A stretch of 64,000 nucleotides of DNA from Bacillota bacterium (GCA_023415835.1 JAEZJK010000045.1:1-64000), one strand, 5' to 3'; shown: positions 51,808 through 61,841, numbered from the stretch's first letter. Numbers and translations are program-made. Notes: generated by a model from the letters alone, not told the origin.

Positions 51808-52663
51808 CAACGCTTTCCTCTTTAGCAATAATGTTCCAAATATCTTTCATTTCAAAGGAAGAGCCCATGTTTAACATGTCACTGTATTCAACTTCGACGT
51901 CCTTTCCGTCCGAATCGGTCCCAACCACCAGCTTAACAGTGGGGTTGCCGTCCCGGCCTGTCCCAATCTTGGCTCCGGTAACTGTAACTTCATAGATGCA
52001 ATCGGTTTCAATACCATTTTCGTCGAAGTCCCGGACAATTATGTCCTTACCGACCAATGCCTCAGCTTTTACCAAGGTACCCTTACTGGTGACGAAACAA
52101 TCCGAGGTTAATAGTTTAATGGCCTGGCTGTTGTCCGCCCCAACAAGCAGCTTCGCAGCGACAATATCCGCTATTTTCAAACTACTGACATCTCCGGAGC
52201 TGTCGTACTCCCGGATATATACGCTGTTGCCCGCCAATGCCTCCGCTTCATTCCAAAGGCCTTCAGAGTTAAGGGTGGTAGTAGCCTCCTTCAGCGCAAC
52301 CTCGCGTCCGCTATCGAGCCGTAAATACATTTCACCGCTAACACTCCTGGAAGAAATCACTTTTCCATAGACCAATTCTTGAATGCCGTCGGTAATGACT
52401 TCAGCTTTGACATAATTCCCAATCATCGAAGTCGCCTGCTGCGTTAAAGTGGCTGCCGCGACGTTTTGCATTTGCTCTAGCGAGCTAAACTGGGCCATCT
52501 GTGCGATGAACTCCTTATCATCCATTGGGTTTAACGGATCTTGGTTTTCTAGCTGAGTGATTAAAATTTTTAAAAATTCATCTTTTCCTAGCTCATCCCC
52601 GGTTTTACGGGTAGTTGTAGAGCTTTCGCTGACAGTACCGGTGTTTATTGAAGTAACTGCCAT
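51800..52663 (-). CDS. flgD: Flagellar hook cap protein FlgD
   Basis: A 287-residue protein. The N-terminal region holds the FlgD hallmark KDEFLKILITQLENQDPLNPMDDKEFIAQMAQFSSLEQMQN (residues about 27-67). The C-terminal part is longer than in minimal FlgD and contains repeated beta modules (VYIREYDSSGDVSSLKIADI and IIVRDFDENGIETDCIYEV). It caps the growing hook. ATG 52663 with GGAGGTGA upstream. Confidence 0.93.
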   Translation of the reverse strand: MAVTSINTGTVSESSTTTRKTGDELGKDEFLKILITQLENQDPLNPMDDKEFIAQMAQFSSLEQMQNVAAATLTQQATSMIGNYVKAEVITDGIQELVYGKVISSRSVSGEMYLRLDSGREVALKEATTTLNSEGLWNEAEALAGNSVYIREYDSSGDVSSLKIADIVAAKLLVGADNSQAIKLLTSDCFVTSKGTLVKAEALVGKDIIVRDFDENGIETDCIYEVTVTGAKIGTGRDGNPTVKLVVGTDSDGKDVEVEYSDMLNMGSSFEMKDIWNIIAKEESVDE

Positions 52664-52685
52664 ACCTTCACCTCCTTTTTAATTA

Positions 52686-54257
52686 TCAAGCAATTAAATC
52701 GATTAAAGCGTCGGTCTGGGCCAACAGTTTCGAATCTTCGGGCGTCAAATCCAAATCCTCATCATTCGTGCCGGACTGACCTTTAAAATGACCAGAACCG
52801 CCTTGGCTATTAGTGGCTTGTTCAAAACCGCTTCCACTACCTTGATGGTTGCCAACGGATACCATAATCGCATCAACTTGCATCCCGTTATCCTGCAAGT
52901 TCCGTTTGAGTTGACCCAAGTTGCTTTCGATAATCTCCTTCACCTGCTGCGATTCGGCGACAAACTTGGCGGTAACCACCTCATTCTCAATGGTCACTTT
53001 TAACTGAAGTTTTCCAAGATGTTCCGGTTTCAAATTGACTTCCATCTCGCTTCCCCCACTGCTAACCATCACTTTGGCATGTTCAACGATCTGGGAGAAG
53101 AGCTCTTCCCGATTCGAAGGGTTGGCTCCGGTGGAACCGGAAGCTTGAAGTTGCGAAAAACCGTTAATGGAAGGCTGCGCCGGGGTAATGTTCAATACCG
53201 GCGTTTCGGTTTTAGCTTTTGGAGCGTCATTGACCGCCAGGTGGGTTTGGATCGCCGCTAAATCTACCTTGCCATCCTTAACAGCAGTTTTTCCATGAGT
53301 TAAAGCTTCAGCTGTAACAGCGGTTTGTTCAGAAGCCAATGCTCGATCTTCTCCAAGTTGAGCTTGGGCATTCAACTTTTGGGTCATGGAATTAGCTTCG
53401 AAGCCCAACTTATTAAGGGCTTGACTTTCAGCCTCAGCTTCCGGGCTGGCATTTTGAGCAACCTTAACCGGATTAGAAATTAGGCCTTTAGCGTTAGGCT
53501 CCTGCCCTTGATTAAAAAGCGAATCCCCTCCCGATTGGGATGGCGTTCCCGAAACCTGCGGTAAAGCTTGACTTAACTGCCCCAAGCCAGCTGCTTTGCC
53601 TTCGGATGAGCTTTCCGGATTTAAATTTAGGTTATCAGCAGCGACTACAGTTCCGGTTGGGATTTCTTTAAACTCCGCTGGGATTTCCAAGCCACCAACC
53701 GCCTGAACTCCTGCGACAGCTCCCTCCGTTAACTCCGAATTGGCCATAACCTCGGTAAGTTCGGCCATTTGAACCGCTTTCGGCTGAGTTGCGCCTCGAA
53801 TTACCGCTTCGGATTGCGCAAGGTTGGCTAGTAATGTAAGTAACTCCTCTTGATTGGCTACTACCGGAGTTTCATCTGGCTGGATCGCTTCGCTTTGAGC
53901 CTCTGTCGCAACCTCCTTGCCCTCAGTACCTGATGCTTCAAGCTGGGATGAGCCGGTTTTTTCTCCGTCAGCAACTGCTTCTTGAGTAGGTTTTGACTCT
54001 ACTTTCCCCGGCCGCGGCTGGCTGGCTGACTTGTACCTGCCTAGTTCAGATTGCCTGGCCTCAATTTCAGCCGGCTGAAATTTTTCCAGTTTATCCTGAG
54101 ACTGTCTCGTTTCAAATTGGTTTTGGTTAGCGCTTTTCAAAAATTGATCAAAATTAACGCCAGTTTCAAAAGGGTTTTTCTCGGATAATAAAGGTTGTAA
54201 AAGATCCTGGGTTTGTTTAAAAGTAGCTGCTGAAGGAATAAAAGAGAGATTAGACAT
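52686..54257 (-). CDS. fliK: Flagellar hook-length control protein FliK
   Basis: A 523-residue protein, mostly low-complexity and rich in Ala, Glu, Gln and Ser (residues 30-390), as expected of the molecular ruler. The folded C-terminal domain is clear: MEVNLKPEHLGKLQLKVTIEN, then FVAESQQVKEIIESNLGQLK (about 400-470), which interacts with FlhB. Low conservation of the N-terminal part is normal. ATG 54257 with AAAGGAGGTG upstream, one of the strongest ribosome sites here. Confidence 0.92.
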   Translation of the reverse strand: MSNLSFIPSAATFKQTQDLLQPLLSEKNPFETGVNFDQFLKSANQNQFETRQSQDKLEKFQPAEIEARQSELGRYKSASQPRPGKVESKPTQEAVADGEKTGSSQLEASGTEGKEVATEAQSEAIQPDETPVVANQEELLTLLANLAQSEAVIRGATQPKAVQMAELTEVMANSELTEGAVAGVQAVGGLEIPAEFKEIPTGTVVAADNLNLNPESSSEGKAAGLGQLSQALPQVSGTPSQSGGDSLFNQGQEPNAKGLISNPVKVAQNASPEAEAESQALNKLGFEANSMTQKLNAQAQLGEDRALASEQTAVTAEALTHGKTAVKDGKVDLAAIQTHLAVNDAPKAKTETPVLNITPAQPSINGFSQLQASGSTGANPSNREELFSQIVEHAKVMVSSGGSEMEVNLKPEHLGKLQLKVTIENEVVTAKFVAESQQVKEIIESNLGQLKRNLQDNGMQVDAIMVSVGNHQGSGSGFEQATNSQGGSGHFKGQSGTNDEDLDLTPEDSKLLAQTDALIDLIA

Positions 54258-54385
54258 GTATTCACCTCCTTTCCTATAATTGAACGCATTTATCCCTAAG
54301 GATCCAATACGTTTAATATAGTTATCGGAAGGTTTCTACAAATCAATTAGGAGCAATGTGGCAAAACAAAAATAATTATCAGGCA

Positions 54386-54970
54386 TTAACGGCCCCGGTA
54401 TTTATTCAACCGATCCTGGGTCAGCTTAGCCAAGTATTCTTCAGGCATATTCTCTAAAATTTTGGTCACTTGGCTCTTTTGAAGTTGATCGAAGATCAAG
54501 TATACGGTATCTTCGGGCAATTTTTGAATGACCATCGCCGCTTTTTTAGGTTTCATGCTTCCCAGCGTTGCCAGATACTGCTTTAATTTAGCCTCTTCTT
54601 TGGCGAGGGCTGCCTTTTGGGTGACAGAAGCTCCCAGCGTTTCCCCGGATTTGCCGGAAACAGGGTTTTCCCGCTCCCAAGTGAATTTTTCATCTAAAAA
54701 TAAATCCTTCTCTTCTTCTAATTTGGCCAGATCTTTTCGAAACTGCTCCTCGCGGGCGCGTAAACCGGCTTCCCTTTCTTCAAGAAGCTTGCTCCTTCTT
54801 TTCCCTAATTCATAGTTTTCCTGTAAATCATTTAAGCCCGGCACAAAACTGATCCCTTGAATAAAAAGTTCTTTAACATTAATGATGCCGAGAAAATTTA
54901 AGATGCCGAAAATCAAAACAATAGCAGCAACTATGATCAATATCTTTACTAAATTGAATATAGGGCTCAT
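54386..54970 (-). CDS. MotE/YlxF-like flagellar cluster protein
   Basis: A 194-residue single-pass protein: membrane segment at about residues 8-30, coiled coil (about 50-95), and a C-terminal MgtE-N-like helical domain with LGSMKPKKAAMVIQKLPEDTVYLIFDQL. This layout matches YlxF of B. subtilis and MotE, a chaperone for the stator protein MotC in rhizobia. It overlaps fliJ by 4 bases (ATGA). Confidence 0.8.
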   Translation of the reverse strand: MSPIFNLVKILIIVAAIVLIFGILNFLGIINVKELFIQGISFVPGLNDLQENYELGKRRSKLLEEREAGLRAREEQFRKDLAKLEEEKDLFLDEKFTWERENPVSGKSGETLGASVTQKAALAKEEAKLKQYLATLGSMKPKKAAMVIQKLPEDTVYLIFDQLQKSQVTKILENMPEEYLAKLTQDRLNKYRGR

Positions 54971-55437
54971 CTTTCATGAACCTCCTGGCTTTCTACTTGA
55001 TCCCTTATATAACGGTCCGTCCCCAATTCATCGAGGAATTTAATTTCCGCGTTTAATTGCTCTGCTTTAAAGGCTTGATACGCTTTTTCTTTAAGCTTTT
55101 CTAAGATCTTCTTTTCTTTGGAAGCTTCAATTAATCTTTGACGTTGTTCGGCGACTTCCTGGTCGCGCTCTTGGAGCTTGAGCATTGCCAAGTCCACCTG
55201 CCGATTGAGCCAAGTTAAATATAGATGGTAGTTGTTAGCTTCCTCTGGGTTAATCCGTTGTTGAAATTTTTCCCGATAAATACGGATATTAGCTTCAACC
55301 TCTTCCTGGCAACGGCATAACTCGAGCCGCGCTTCCTCCCGGCGCAATTCAGCCTCGCGCAATTCAAGCTTACGCAGATCCTCTACCCGAGTTTTTACTT
55401 TTAAGACCGTTTCCAATTTAAACTTGAATTTTTTCAT
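54967..55437 (-). CDS. fliJ: Flagellar export chaperone FliJ
   Basis: A 156-residue, almost fully helical coiled-coil protein (FKFKLETVLKVKTRVEDLRKL at the N-terminus). FliJ links the FliI ATPase to the FlhA gate. The overlap of its ATG with the fliI stop and of its own stop with the next gene supports tight coupling. Confidence 0.9.
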   Translation of the reverse strand: MKKFKFKLETVLKVKTRVEDLRKLELREAELRREEARLELCRCQEEVEANIRIYREKFQQRINPEEANNYHLYLTWLNRQVDLAMLKLQERDQEVAEQRQRLIEASKEKKILEKLKEKAYQAFKAEQLNAEIKFLDELGTDRYIRDQVESQEVHER

Positions 55438-56771
55438 GAGCGGCCTTTAAACATCTGAATTATGCGGGAGGTGGTATCGGCATAAGTTACTTTTTCGTCA
55501 ATCCGTTGCCGTAAAAATTCGTTGATTATTTGGATCATACCAATAGCCTTATCAATCTGAGGGTTGCTCCCCTGTGAGTAAGCGCCGATATTAATTAAAT
55601 CCTGATTATCCCGATAAGTCGCCAACATACTTCGAAGTTCCCCGGCCGCCCTGAGGTGTTCCTCTTTGCCCAATTCGCCTATGAGGCGGCTGACACTGGC
55701 TAAGACGTCAATGGCCGGATAATGGTTTTGATGTGCTAATTCCCGGGAAAGGACGATATGGCCGTCTAGAATGCCACGGACCGCATCCGCTATCGGCTCA
55801 TTCATATCGTCGCCTTCGACTAATACTGTATATAAACCGGTGATGCTCCCCAGATCGGAGGTGCCGGACCTTTCCAACAGGCGGGGCAGCAAGGCGAAGA
55901 CCGAAGGGGTATACCCACGGGTCGTCGGCGGTTCCCCTACAGCCAACCCCACTTCCCGTTGGGCGATGGCAAACCGGGTTACCGAATCCATCATTAAAAT
56001 AACATCTTTCCCTTGATCCCGAAAATATTCGGCAATAGCGGTAGCTACCATTGCCCCTTTAATCCGGACCAAAGCCGGTTGGTCGGAGGTGGCGACTACC
56101 ACTACCGAACGGGCGATCCCTTCCGGCCCCAAATCACGTTCTAAAAAGTCGCGCACTTCCCGGCCCCGCTCCCCGATTAATCCGATCACATTGATGTCGG
56201 CGTCGGTATTCCGGGCGATCATCCCGAGCAGAGTGCTTTTCCCAACGCCGCTCCCGGCGAAAATCCCCACCCTTTGTCCCCGGCCACAAGTTAACAGGGA
56301 GTCAATTGCCCTAATACCCATAGATAAAGGAGTGTTAATCCGCCTTCGGGTGAGGGGATTAGGCGGAGAAGCTTGTAAAGGATAATATTCCCCGGTAAAT
56401 AAGGGGCCTTTTTCATCAATCGGCCGGCCTAGGCCGTCCAATACCCGGCCTAAGAGCCCCGGCCCGATTTCTACCTGAAGCTTTTGGCCGGTAGCGATGA
56501 TTTCACATCCCGGGCCGATTCCGGCAATCTCGCCAAGGGGCATTAATAAAACTCGGCCTGATTTAAAACCAACCACTTCCGCGGAGATTATTTCGGAGCG
56601 ATCGTTCACTTTGATCAGGCAATGCTCGCCAAGGTTTACCGCTGGTCCGTCCGCTTCAATGGTCAATCCGACAATCTGGCTAACCCTGCCAGTCCGCCTG
56701 ATTGGGTCAACCGTTTTGATGGATTTTAAGTATTTTTCAGCGCTGAATGGTTGAATTTCAACCAGGCTCAT
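55434..56771 (-). CDS. fliI: Flagellum-specific ATPase FliI
   Basis: A 445-residue F1-type ATPase. The P-loop GSGVGKST is at residues 173-180; GERGREVRDFLE and VILMMDSVTRFAIAQREVGL supply the catalytic Glu and Walker B. It energises substrate entry into the export gate together with FliH and FliJ, both adjacent. ATG 56771 overlaps fliH by 14 bases. Confidence 0.96.
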   Translation of the reverse strand: MSLVEIQPFSAEKYLKSIKTVDPIRRTGRVSQIVGLTIEADGPAVNLGEHCLIKVNDRSEIISAEVVGFKSGRVLLMPLGEIAGIGPGCEIIATGQKLQVEIGPGLLGRVLDGLGRPIDEKGPLFTGEYYPLQASPPNPLTRRRINTPLSMGIRAIDSLLTCGRGQRVGIFAGSGVGKSTLLGMIARNTDADINVIGLIGERGREVRDFLERDLGPEGIARSVVVVATSDQPALVRIKGAMVATAIAEYFRDQGKDVILMMDSVTRFAIAQREVGLAVGEPPTTRGYTPSVFALLPRLLERSGTSDLGSITGLYTVLVEGDDMNEPIADAVRGILDGHIVLSRELAHQNHYPAIDVLASVSRLIGELGKEEHLRAAGELRSMLATYRDNQDLINIGAYSQGSNPQIDKAIGMIQIINEFLRQRIDEKVTYADTTSRIIQMFKGRS

Positions 56772-57858
56772 TGACTTGGCCCGCCTTTACGATTTCATTC
56801 ATAATTCGCTCAAGTTGAGATTTAATCCGGGCATCCACCTTACCATGCTCGGTCTCGATAAAACAATCCCCCGGAAGAATTGTTTGATCTTCTTTTACAG
56901 TAATTATTTTCGGTTCATTAAAAACATCATGTAAAACCGGGAGGTTTTCCCTGATCATCTGCAAATCTTCGGGATTAATCTTTACGGTAATCGAATTGGC
57001 AGTTGCAACCCTGCTTAAGGCCTCTTTAACTATGGAAACGATCTGTTCCGGATGGTTCTTCAATTCGGAGCCGATTATTTTTTCGGTAATCCCGGCCACC
57101 AATTTTAACAGTTCCATTTCCGAAGAGGCGATCCGTTGAACCCTTTCCTCCTCAGCTTGAGAAAGTATATTCAATGAATTTACCAAATTAGCTTCAGTTT
57201 CTTGTTTCGCCTTCGCCAAGCCTTCTTGACGCCCTTCCGTTAAGCCTTGGCGATGGGCCTCCGCCTTCAGCCCTTCAGCTTGGAGCCGCGCCTGATTAAT
57301 TATATTCTCCGCTTCTTGTTCAGCTTGAGCAATGGTTTCATCCGCTTGTTCCCTAGCTTGCTCTATAATCCCTTCCGCATCTAGGCTGGCTTGTTCTTTA
57401 ATTCGTAAGGCTTCTTCTTCGGCCCGTCCCATAATACCCGCGGCTTCCTCTTTAGCGGTACCGGTGATACTTTCGGCCTTTTCCCGGGCTAGGTCAGCCA
57501 AGGCGCCGGCCTCTTGTTTGCTTTGAGCGATTAGCCTTTCAGCTTCACGGTTCATTTTAAACAAGTCAATCTCCGGAACGCCGGCTGCTAATCCATTAAG
57601 TTCAGTGTCCTCCCCTTCCGGGTTTTCGGGATTTTGCCCAGTATAATTATCTGATTCTACCTTCCTATCCTCACCCGGAGGAAAGATTGTTTCCAAAACC
57701 TCCTCCAAAGCCGTGGCGGTTTCCGCATCGGTTTCGGATGAATAATCTAGCATTTCATCTTCTTCCTGACTATTAACAAAAAAGGCATCCACATCGACCG
57801 GATCCAGCCGACACGGATGAGCCTCTATACAATGCTGCGATTTGATAATTTTAGACAA
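56758..57858 (-). CDS. fliH: Flagellar assembly protein FliH
   Basis: A 366-residue protein regulating FliI. The middle (about residues 115-230) is a long repetitive coiled coil rich in Ala, Glu and Gln, and the C-terminal domain (KLVAGITEKIIGSELKNHPE and later) is the FliH/YscL fold. It is longer than the roughly 230 residues of enteric FliH because of the N-terminal acidic extension. The start overlaps fliG by 8 bases. Confidence 0.9.
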   Translation of the reverse strand: MSKIIKSQHCIEAHPCRLDPVDVDAFFVNSQEEDEMLDYSSETDAETATALEEVLETIFPPGEDRKVESDNYTGQNPENPEGEDTELNGLAAGVPEIDLFKMNREAERLIAQSKQEAGALADLAREKAESITGTAKEEAAGIMGRAEEEALRIKEQASLDAEGIIEQAREQADETIAQAEQEAENIINQARLQAEGLKAEAHRQGLTEGRQEGLAKAKQETEANLVNSLNILSQAEEERVQRIASSEMELLKLVAGITEKIIGSELKNHPEQIVSIVKEALSRVATANSITVKINPEDLQMIRENLPVLHDVFNEPKIITVKEDQTILPGDCFIETEHGKVDARIKSQLERIMNEIVKAGQVNEPG

Positions 57859-58861
57859 TCAATTCATCCTCCTTGCCTCTGGAGATAATAATCTCTCCGG
57901 AGTCTTCAAGTTGCCGGATGACATTTACAATCTTCTGTTGGGCTTCTTCAACATCGCGTAAGCGTACGGGCCCCATATAACCCATATCTTCCTTGAGCAA
58001 TTCAACAGCGCGTTTTGACATGTTGCGGAAGACAAGATTTTTAACATCTTCACTGGCGGTCTTCATCGCCATTGACAGATCTTTGGCGTCAATCTCTCGT
58101 AAAATCCGCTGCACCGACCGGTTATCAAGCAATACAATATCTTCGAAGACGAACATCCGGCGTTTGATCTCGTCGGCCAATTCCGGGTTCTCTTCGGCCA
58201 ATGCTTCCAGGATTGTCTTTTCAGTGCCCCGGTCAACCCGGTTCAAAATCGATACAACCGATTCAACTCCACCTGCAATCGTGAAGTCTTGCATCACAAA
58301 CGAGGAAAGTTTCTTTTCTAAAATCAATTCTACCTCACGGAGGACATCGGGGGAAGTCCGATCCATGGTCGCAACCCGTCTGGCGACTTCCACTTGTTGG
58401 AGCGGAGGTAAGGCTGAAAGGATAATCCCGGCTTGTTCCGGGGAAAGATAAGCCATAACCAAAGCAATAGTTTGAGGGTGTTCGTTTTGAATGAAATTCA
58501 ATAACTGGCTTGGCTCTGTTTTACGCGCAAAATCAAACGGCCTGACTTGTAGCGAAGCGGTTAACTTGCCAATGATATCATGGGCTTTATGGGAACCCAA
58601 TGCTTTTTCCAAGATTTCACGGGCGGAATCGATTCCACCTGACAAGATATATTCCTGAGCCAGGCAAATTTGATAAAATTCCTCAAGGACCTGATCCTTT
58701 ACTTCCGCAGGCACCCGGCGAATATTGGCGATCTCCAGGCTAAGTTCTTCAATCTCGTCTTCGCGTAAGTTCTTCATAATACCGGCCGAGATTTCCGAAC
58801 CGAGCGACAATAGCAAGATCGCCGCTTTTTGTTTCCCTGTAAGTTCTTGTGGTTTTGGCAC
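57851..58861 (-). CDS. fliG: Flagellar motor switch protein FliG
   Basis: A 336-residue C-ring protein. Residues 1-105 bind FliF; the EHPQTIAL-type motif (NEHPQTIALVMAYL, near 130) is the ARM-M signature; the C-terminal torque helix holds conserved charged residues (DIVLLDNRSVQRILREID). It contacts MotA, encoded elsewhere in the cluster. GTG start at 58861 behind GGGGTG. Confidence 0.96.
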   Translation of the reverse strand: MPKPQELTGKQKAAILLLSLGSEISAGIMKNLREDEIEELSLEIANIRRVPAEVKDQVLEEFYQICLAQEYILSGGIDSAREILEKALGSHKAHDIIGKLTASLQVRPFDFARKTEPSQLLNFIQNEHPQTIALVMAYLSPEQAGIILSALPPLQQVEVARRVATMDRTSPDVLREVELILEKKLSSFVMQDFTIAGGVESVVSILNRVDRGTEKTILEALAEENPELADEIKRRMFVFEDIVLLDNRSVQRILREIDAKDLSMAMKTASEDVKNLVFRNMSKRAVELLKEDMGYMGPVRLRDVEEAQQKIVNVIRQLEDSGEIIISRGKEDELIV

Positions 58862-58879
58862 GGGAGTTCACCCCAGTTT

Positions 58880-60448
58880 TTAAGTTTCTTCGGAAAGCCA
58901 AGCTTTTAGTAAAACAGCAACATCCCCCGGTTTTTCACGGGCATATTTTTCAATCGCCATTAACCGTTCGTTGCGGGCCCTTTCCTCCGGAGTTATTTCA
59001 ATGGCAGCCGCGTCTTCGGCGATATACTTATCTTCAACTAAGGTATCGATCTTCGAACCAACGATTACATCTTCAACATTGAGTTCTTCATCAAGAATCT
59101 CTTTTTCCTGCTTGGGCTTGACCGCTGGCGAACTGCGGCGGGCGATAACCATGAGTGTTGACAATAAAACCATTCCGATGAAAGCGCCAATAATAGTATT
59201 CCAAGGGATTTCAACCGGTTTTTCTTCAGCCGGTTTGGAGAATTCAATCGTCTCTACGGTCAATTGGTCGCCGCGGTCTTCCGCGATCCCTACTGCGGCG
59301 GCAACGGTATTATAGACTTTTTGTTTGGTAAGCGCCGGTAAATTGCCGTCAACCCAAACGCCAACCGTCAGCCGTTTAACTTTTCCGGGCGCCCCGACTC
59401 GAAACTCTTCGACTTTACTGATTTCGTAATTGGTTGTCCGTTCCGATTTTTCCGCCTTATAATTGGTTACTCCCGAATCAGTCGCTTTGTATTGAGTAAT
59501 ATTGGTATCGGTCCCGGGAACGCCAACACTTGAGCTTCCCGTCCCTTCATATGTTTCGTATTTTTCCTGTTCGCTACGGGGAACCCCTTTATCGGCAAAA
59601 GTTTCACTCTTTTGTTCTTGATAGTCGAGATCCAGCTCGGCATTGACTCTAACCACAGCCCGGTTAAAACCGAATACCTTGGAGAGCATGCTCTCGACAC
59701 GTCGTTCTACTTGGTTTTCATAATCGTATTTCGCGCTAAAAGTATCAGCGATTGAGTCCGGTCCCGGGAGCCCTCTTTTCCCGTTACGTCCCGGACGGAG
59801 CATTGCTGTTAAATCATTGGCATAGTTATCGATAATGGTGACATTTTCTTTTTTAATACCGGTGCTGGCCGCAACCAAGTTGGCGATAGATTCGACCTGA
59901 GCTTGGGTAAGCACTCCCGGGCCCCTTAATTGCAATTGAACCGAGACTGTTCCTTCCGGTTTGTCGTCGGCGAAAATATATTCGCTGGAATCGGGTAAAT
60001 TCAACAAAATCTTGGCGTCAAAGATCCCGTCCAGCCGTTGTAAGGTCCGGGTTAATTCACCTGCAATCGCCCGTTGCCGGTTGATCTGATTAGTAAAGTC
60101 GGTAGCGCTGAAGGAATTTTGATCGAAAATTTCCCAACCAACCACACCACCGCGGGGAATCCCTTCTTTTAACAAGTTCGCGCGTACCGAGACCGCGTTA
60201 GGGACCTCAATACCGCCACCGGCCGAAGTCCGATAGGGTACTCCTAATTCTTCCAGCTTGGTAACGATCTCGCTCCGGTCTTGTTCGGTTAGGCGGGAAT
60301 ATAACAGTTCATACCGGGGCGATCTGGCCCACCTGACTCCAAAAAAAATTGTCCCTAATACCAACAGCAGAACCACCACAACGATTATTCGCCGGGTGGT
60401 ATTCATCTGGTTCCAGAGATTTTTTATCTGGGTTAAAATCTCGTTCAC
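58880..60448 (-). CDS. fliF: Flagellar MS-ring protein FliF
   Basis: A 522-residue protein with two membrane segments (about 20-40 and 425-447) flanking the large RBM domains. LYSRLTEQDRSEIVTKLEE and GGIEVPNAVSVRANLLKEG are typical N-terminal blocks; the C-terminal cytoplasmic tail binds FliG. It forms the ring on which the export gate and C-ring assemble. GTG 60448, five bases after AGGAGG. Confidence 0.95.
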   Translation of the reverse strand: MNEILTQIKNLWNQMNTTRRIIVVVVLLLVLGTIFFGVRWARSPRYELLYSRLTEQDRSEIVTKLEELGVPYRTSAGGGIEVPNAVSVRANLLKEGIPRGGVVGWEIFDQNSFSATDFTNQINRQRAIAGELTRTLQRLDGIFDAKILLNLPDSSEYIFADDKPEGTVSVQLQLRGPGVLTQAQVESIANLVAASTGIKKENVTIIDNYANDLTAMLRPGRNGKRGLPGPDSIADTFSAKYDYENQVERRVESMLSKVFGFNRAVVRVNAELDLDYQEQKSETFADKGVPRSEQEKYETYEGTGSSSVGVPGTDTNITQYKATDSGVTNYKAEKSERTTNYEISKVEEFRVGAPGKVKRLTVGVWVDGNLPALTKQKVYNTVAAAVGIAEDRGDQLTVETIEFSKPAEEKPVEIPWNTIIGAFIGMVLLSTLMVIARRSSPAVKPKQEKEILDEELNVEDVIVGSKIDTLVEDKYIAEDAAAIEITPEERARNERLMAIEKYAREKPGDVAVLLKAWLSEET

Positions 60449-60626
60449 ATTAACCTCCTAGAGCTCATACCTGGCGCAATCAAAGTTTTAATCCCAAACA
60501 AATGGTGAATCTAAATTATCATTTAGTATCAGATCAATTTAAAGATACCATTGTGGACGACTGGCAAATATGATAAGAATTCAAGTAAAACTCAATTTTG
60601 ATTGCCTAGGCACTTAGAAGGCAGGC

Positions 60627-60920
60627 TTAAATCTGGGTCCGCATAATTTCCTGATATGCTTCCAGCACTTTGTTCCGGAGCTGCATGGTGAAATCAAAAG
60701 CTAACCCTGCTTTTTCAGCCATCACCATTGCCTGATGGACATACTCCAGATTACCGGAGGCCATTTGAGCGCTAAGATCCGACGATTTTATCTGAAGGGC
60801 GTTAACCTTGTCCATCGCTTGTCCCAACATTTGCTCAAAGGAAGCGCCTGCCGCCGGATTTTCGTTAAATGGTTTGGGTTCTTTCTCCAATTTGATGAAT
60901 GAAACTTGACTGATTGGCAT
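60627..60920 (-). CDS. fliE: Flagellar hook-basal body protein FliE
   Basis: A 97-residue protein of the FliE family. The C-terminal half is diagnostic: DLSAQMASGNLEYVHQAMVMAEKAGLAFDFTMQLRNKVLEAYQEIMR. It joins the MS ring to the rod. I start at ATG 60920, eight bases after AAAGG; a GTG three codons upstream is inside the ribosome site. A 178-base gap without a gene separates it from fliF. Confidence 0.93.
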   Translation of the reverse strand: MPISQVSFIKLEKEPKPFNENPAAGASFEQMLGQAMDKVNALQIKSSDLSAQMASGNLEYVHQAMVMAEKAGLAFDFTMQLRNKVLEAYQEIMRTQI

Positions 60921-60948
60921 CGTGCTCACCTTTTACGACCTCCCTTTC

Positions 60949-61380
60949 CTATGCCTTACCAATTTCTAAAGCCGCCCGATACATATCTTTGGCTGAATTA
61001 AAAGCAGTAACATTAGCTTCATAAGACCGGCTCGCCGAGATTAAGTTGACCATTTCCACCACCGGGTTAATGTCCGGATAAAGCACATACCCATCGGCGT
61101 TAGCGTCGGGATGGGCCGGGTCATAGACTATCCGCGGTTTACTTTCATCCGGTTTAATCCGGACCACTTTGACCCCTGCCGCCCGGGAAACCATTTGCCC
61201 CTTGGCATTGATGGTTTCTTCAATTACTTCCATAAATACCGGGACTTTCCGGACATAGGGTCCCCCTTCCGGGGTCCTTGTGGTATGAGCATTGGCGATA
61301 TTGTTGGATATCAGATCCATTCTCAGCCGTTCGGCTGTCAAAGCGCTGGCGCTGATATCAAAATTGCGGAATAAATCCAT
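60949..61380 (-). CDS. flgC: Flagellar rod protein FlgC
   Basis: A 143-residue proximal rod protein. It begins FDISASALTAERLRMDLISNNIANAHT, the rod family motif, and ends with MVNLISASRSYEANVTAFN. It lies 5 bases after flgB. ATG 61380 with GGGAG upstream. Confidence 0.95.
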   Translation of the reverse strand: MDLFRNFDISASALTAERLRMDLISNNIANAHTTRTPEGGPYVRKVPVFMEVIEETINAKGQMVSRAAGVKVVRIKPDESKPRIVYDPAHPDANADGYVLYPDINPVVEMVNLISASRSYEANVTAFNSAKDMYRAALEIGKA

Positions 61381-61385
61381 TCAGG

Positions 61386-61790
61386 TCATCTCCCTTCGAT
61401 TGCCGATTTTAACCGGTTCATTCTGTTTTTCCAAGTTTGAGTAACCGATTGGAAAAAGAGGGTGTTTTGAGCGTCCTGGGCCATTTCGAACTCGACGTCG
61501 ATGTTGTTGGTGTCGTAACGGCTGAGAGTCTTAGTCTCTCTGGTAATTTTCATCGGTCCTAGCCCAGGCTGTGAATTGGCAATATGCATTGGATGGGTCC
61601 TAGCCATTTCCAGTTCGTCCTTGTTGATCCGTTCATCCAAAGCGGCGGCGAAGTCGATGTCCAATCTCTTATAGAACGGTGTGTTTACATTAGCGATATT
61701 TTGGTTGATCAATTGCTTACGAAGCATCGAAGCGTCCATGGCGCGTTCCAGGAGTCTCGACGTCCGGTTGTCAGTGATTTTGTCCCACAT
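61386..61790 (-). CDS. flgB: Flagellar rod protein FlgB
   Basis: A 134-residue proximal rod protein, first gene of the flagellar block. The N-terminal motif LINQNIANVNTPFYKR and the C-terminal helix ending in NRMNRLKSAI are typical. ATG 61790 follows GAGGTG by five bases. A sigma-D-like promoter lies about 55 bases upstream. Confidence 0.95.
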   Translation of the reverse strand: MWDKITDNRTSRLLERAMDASMLRKQLINQNIANVNTPFYKRLDIDFAAALDERINKDELEMARTHPMHIANSQPGLGPMKITRETKTLSRYDTNNIDVEFEMAQDAQNTLFFQSVTQTWKNRMNRLKSAIEGR

Positions 61791-61841
61791 TTTTACACCT
61801 CATCCGAACACAGGTAATGTTCTCTAAAACATCTATAACAG

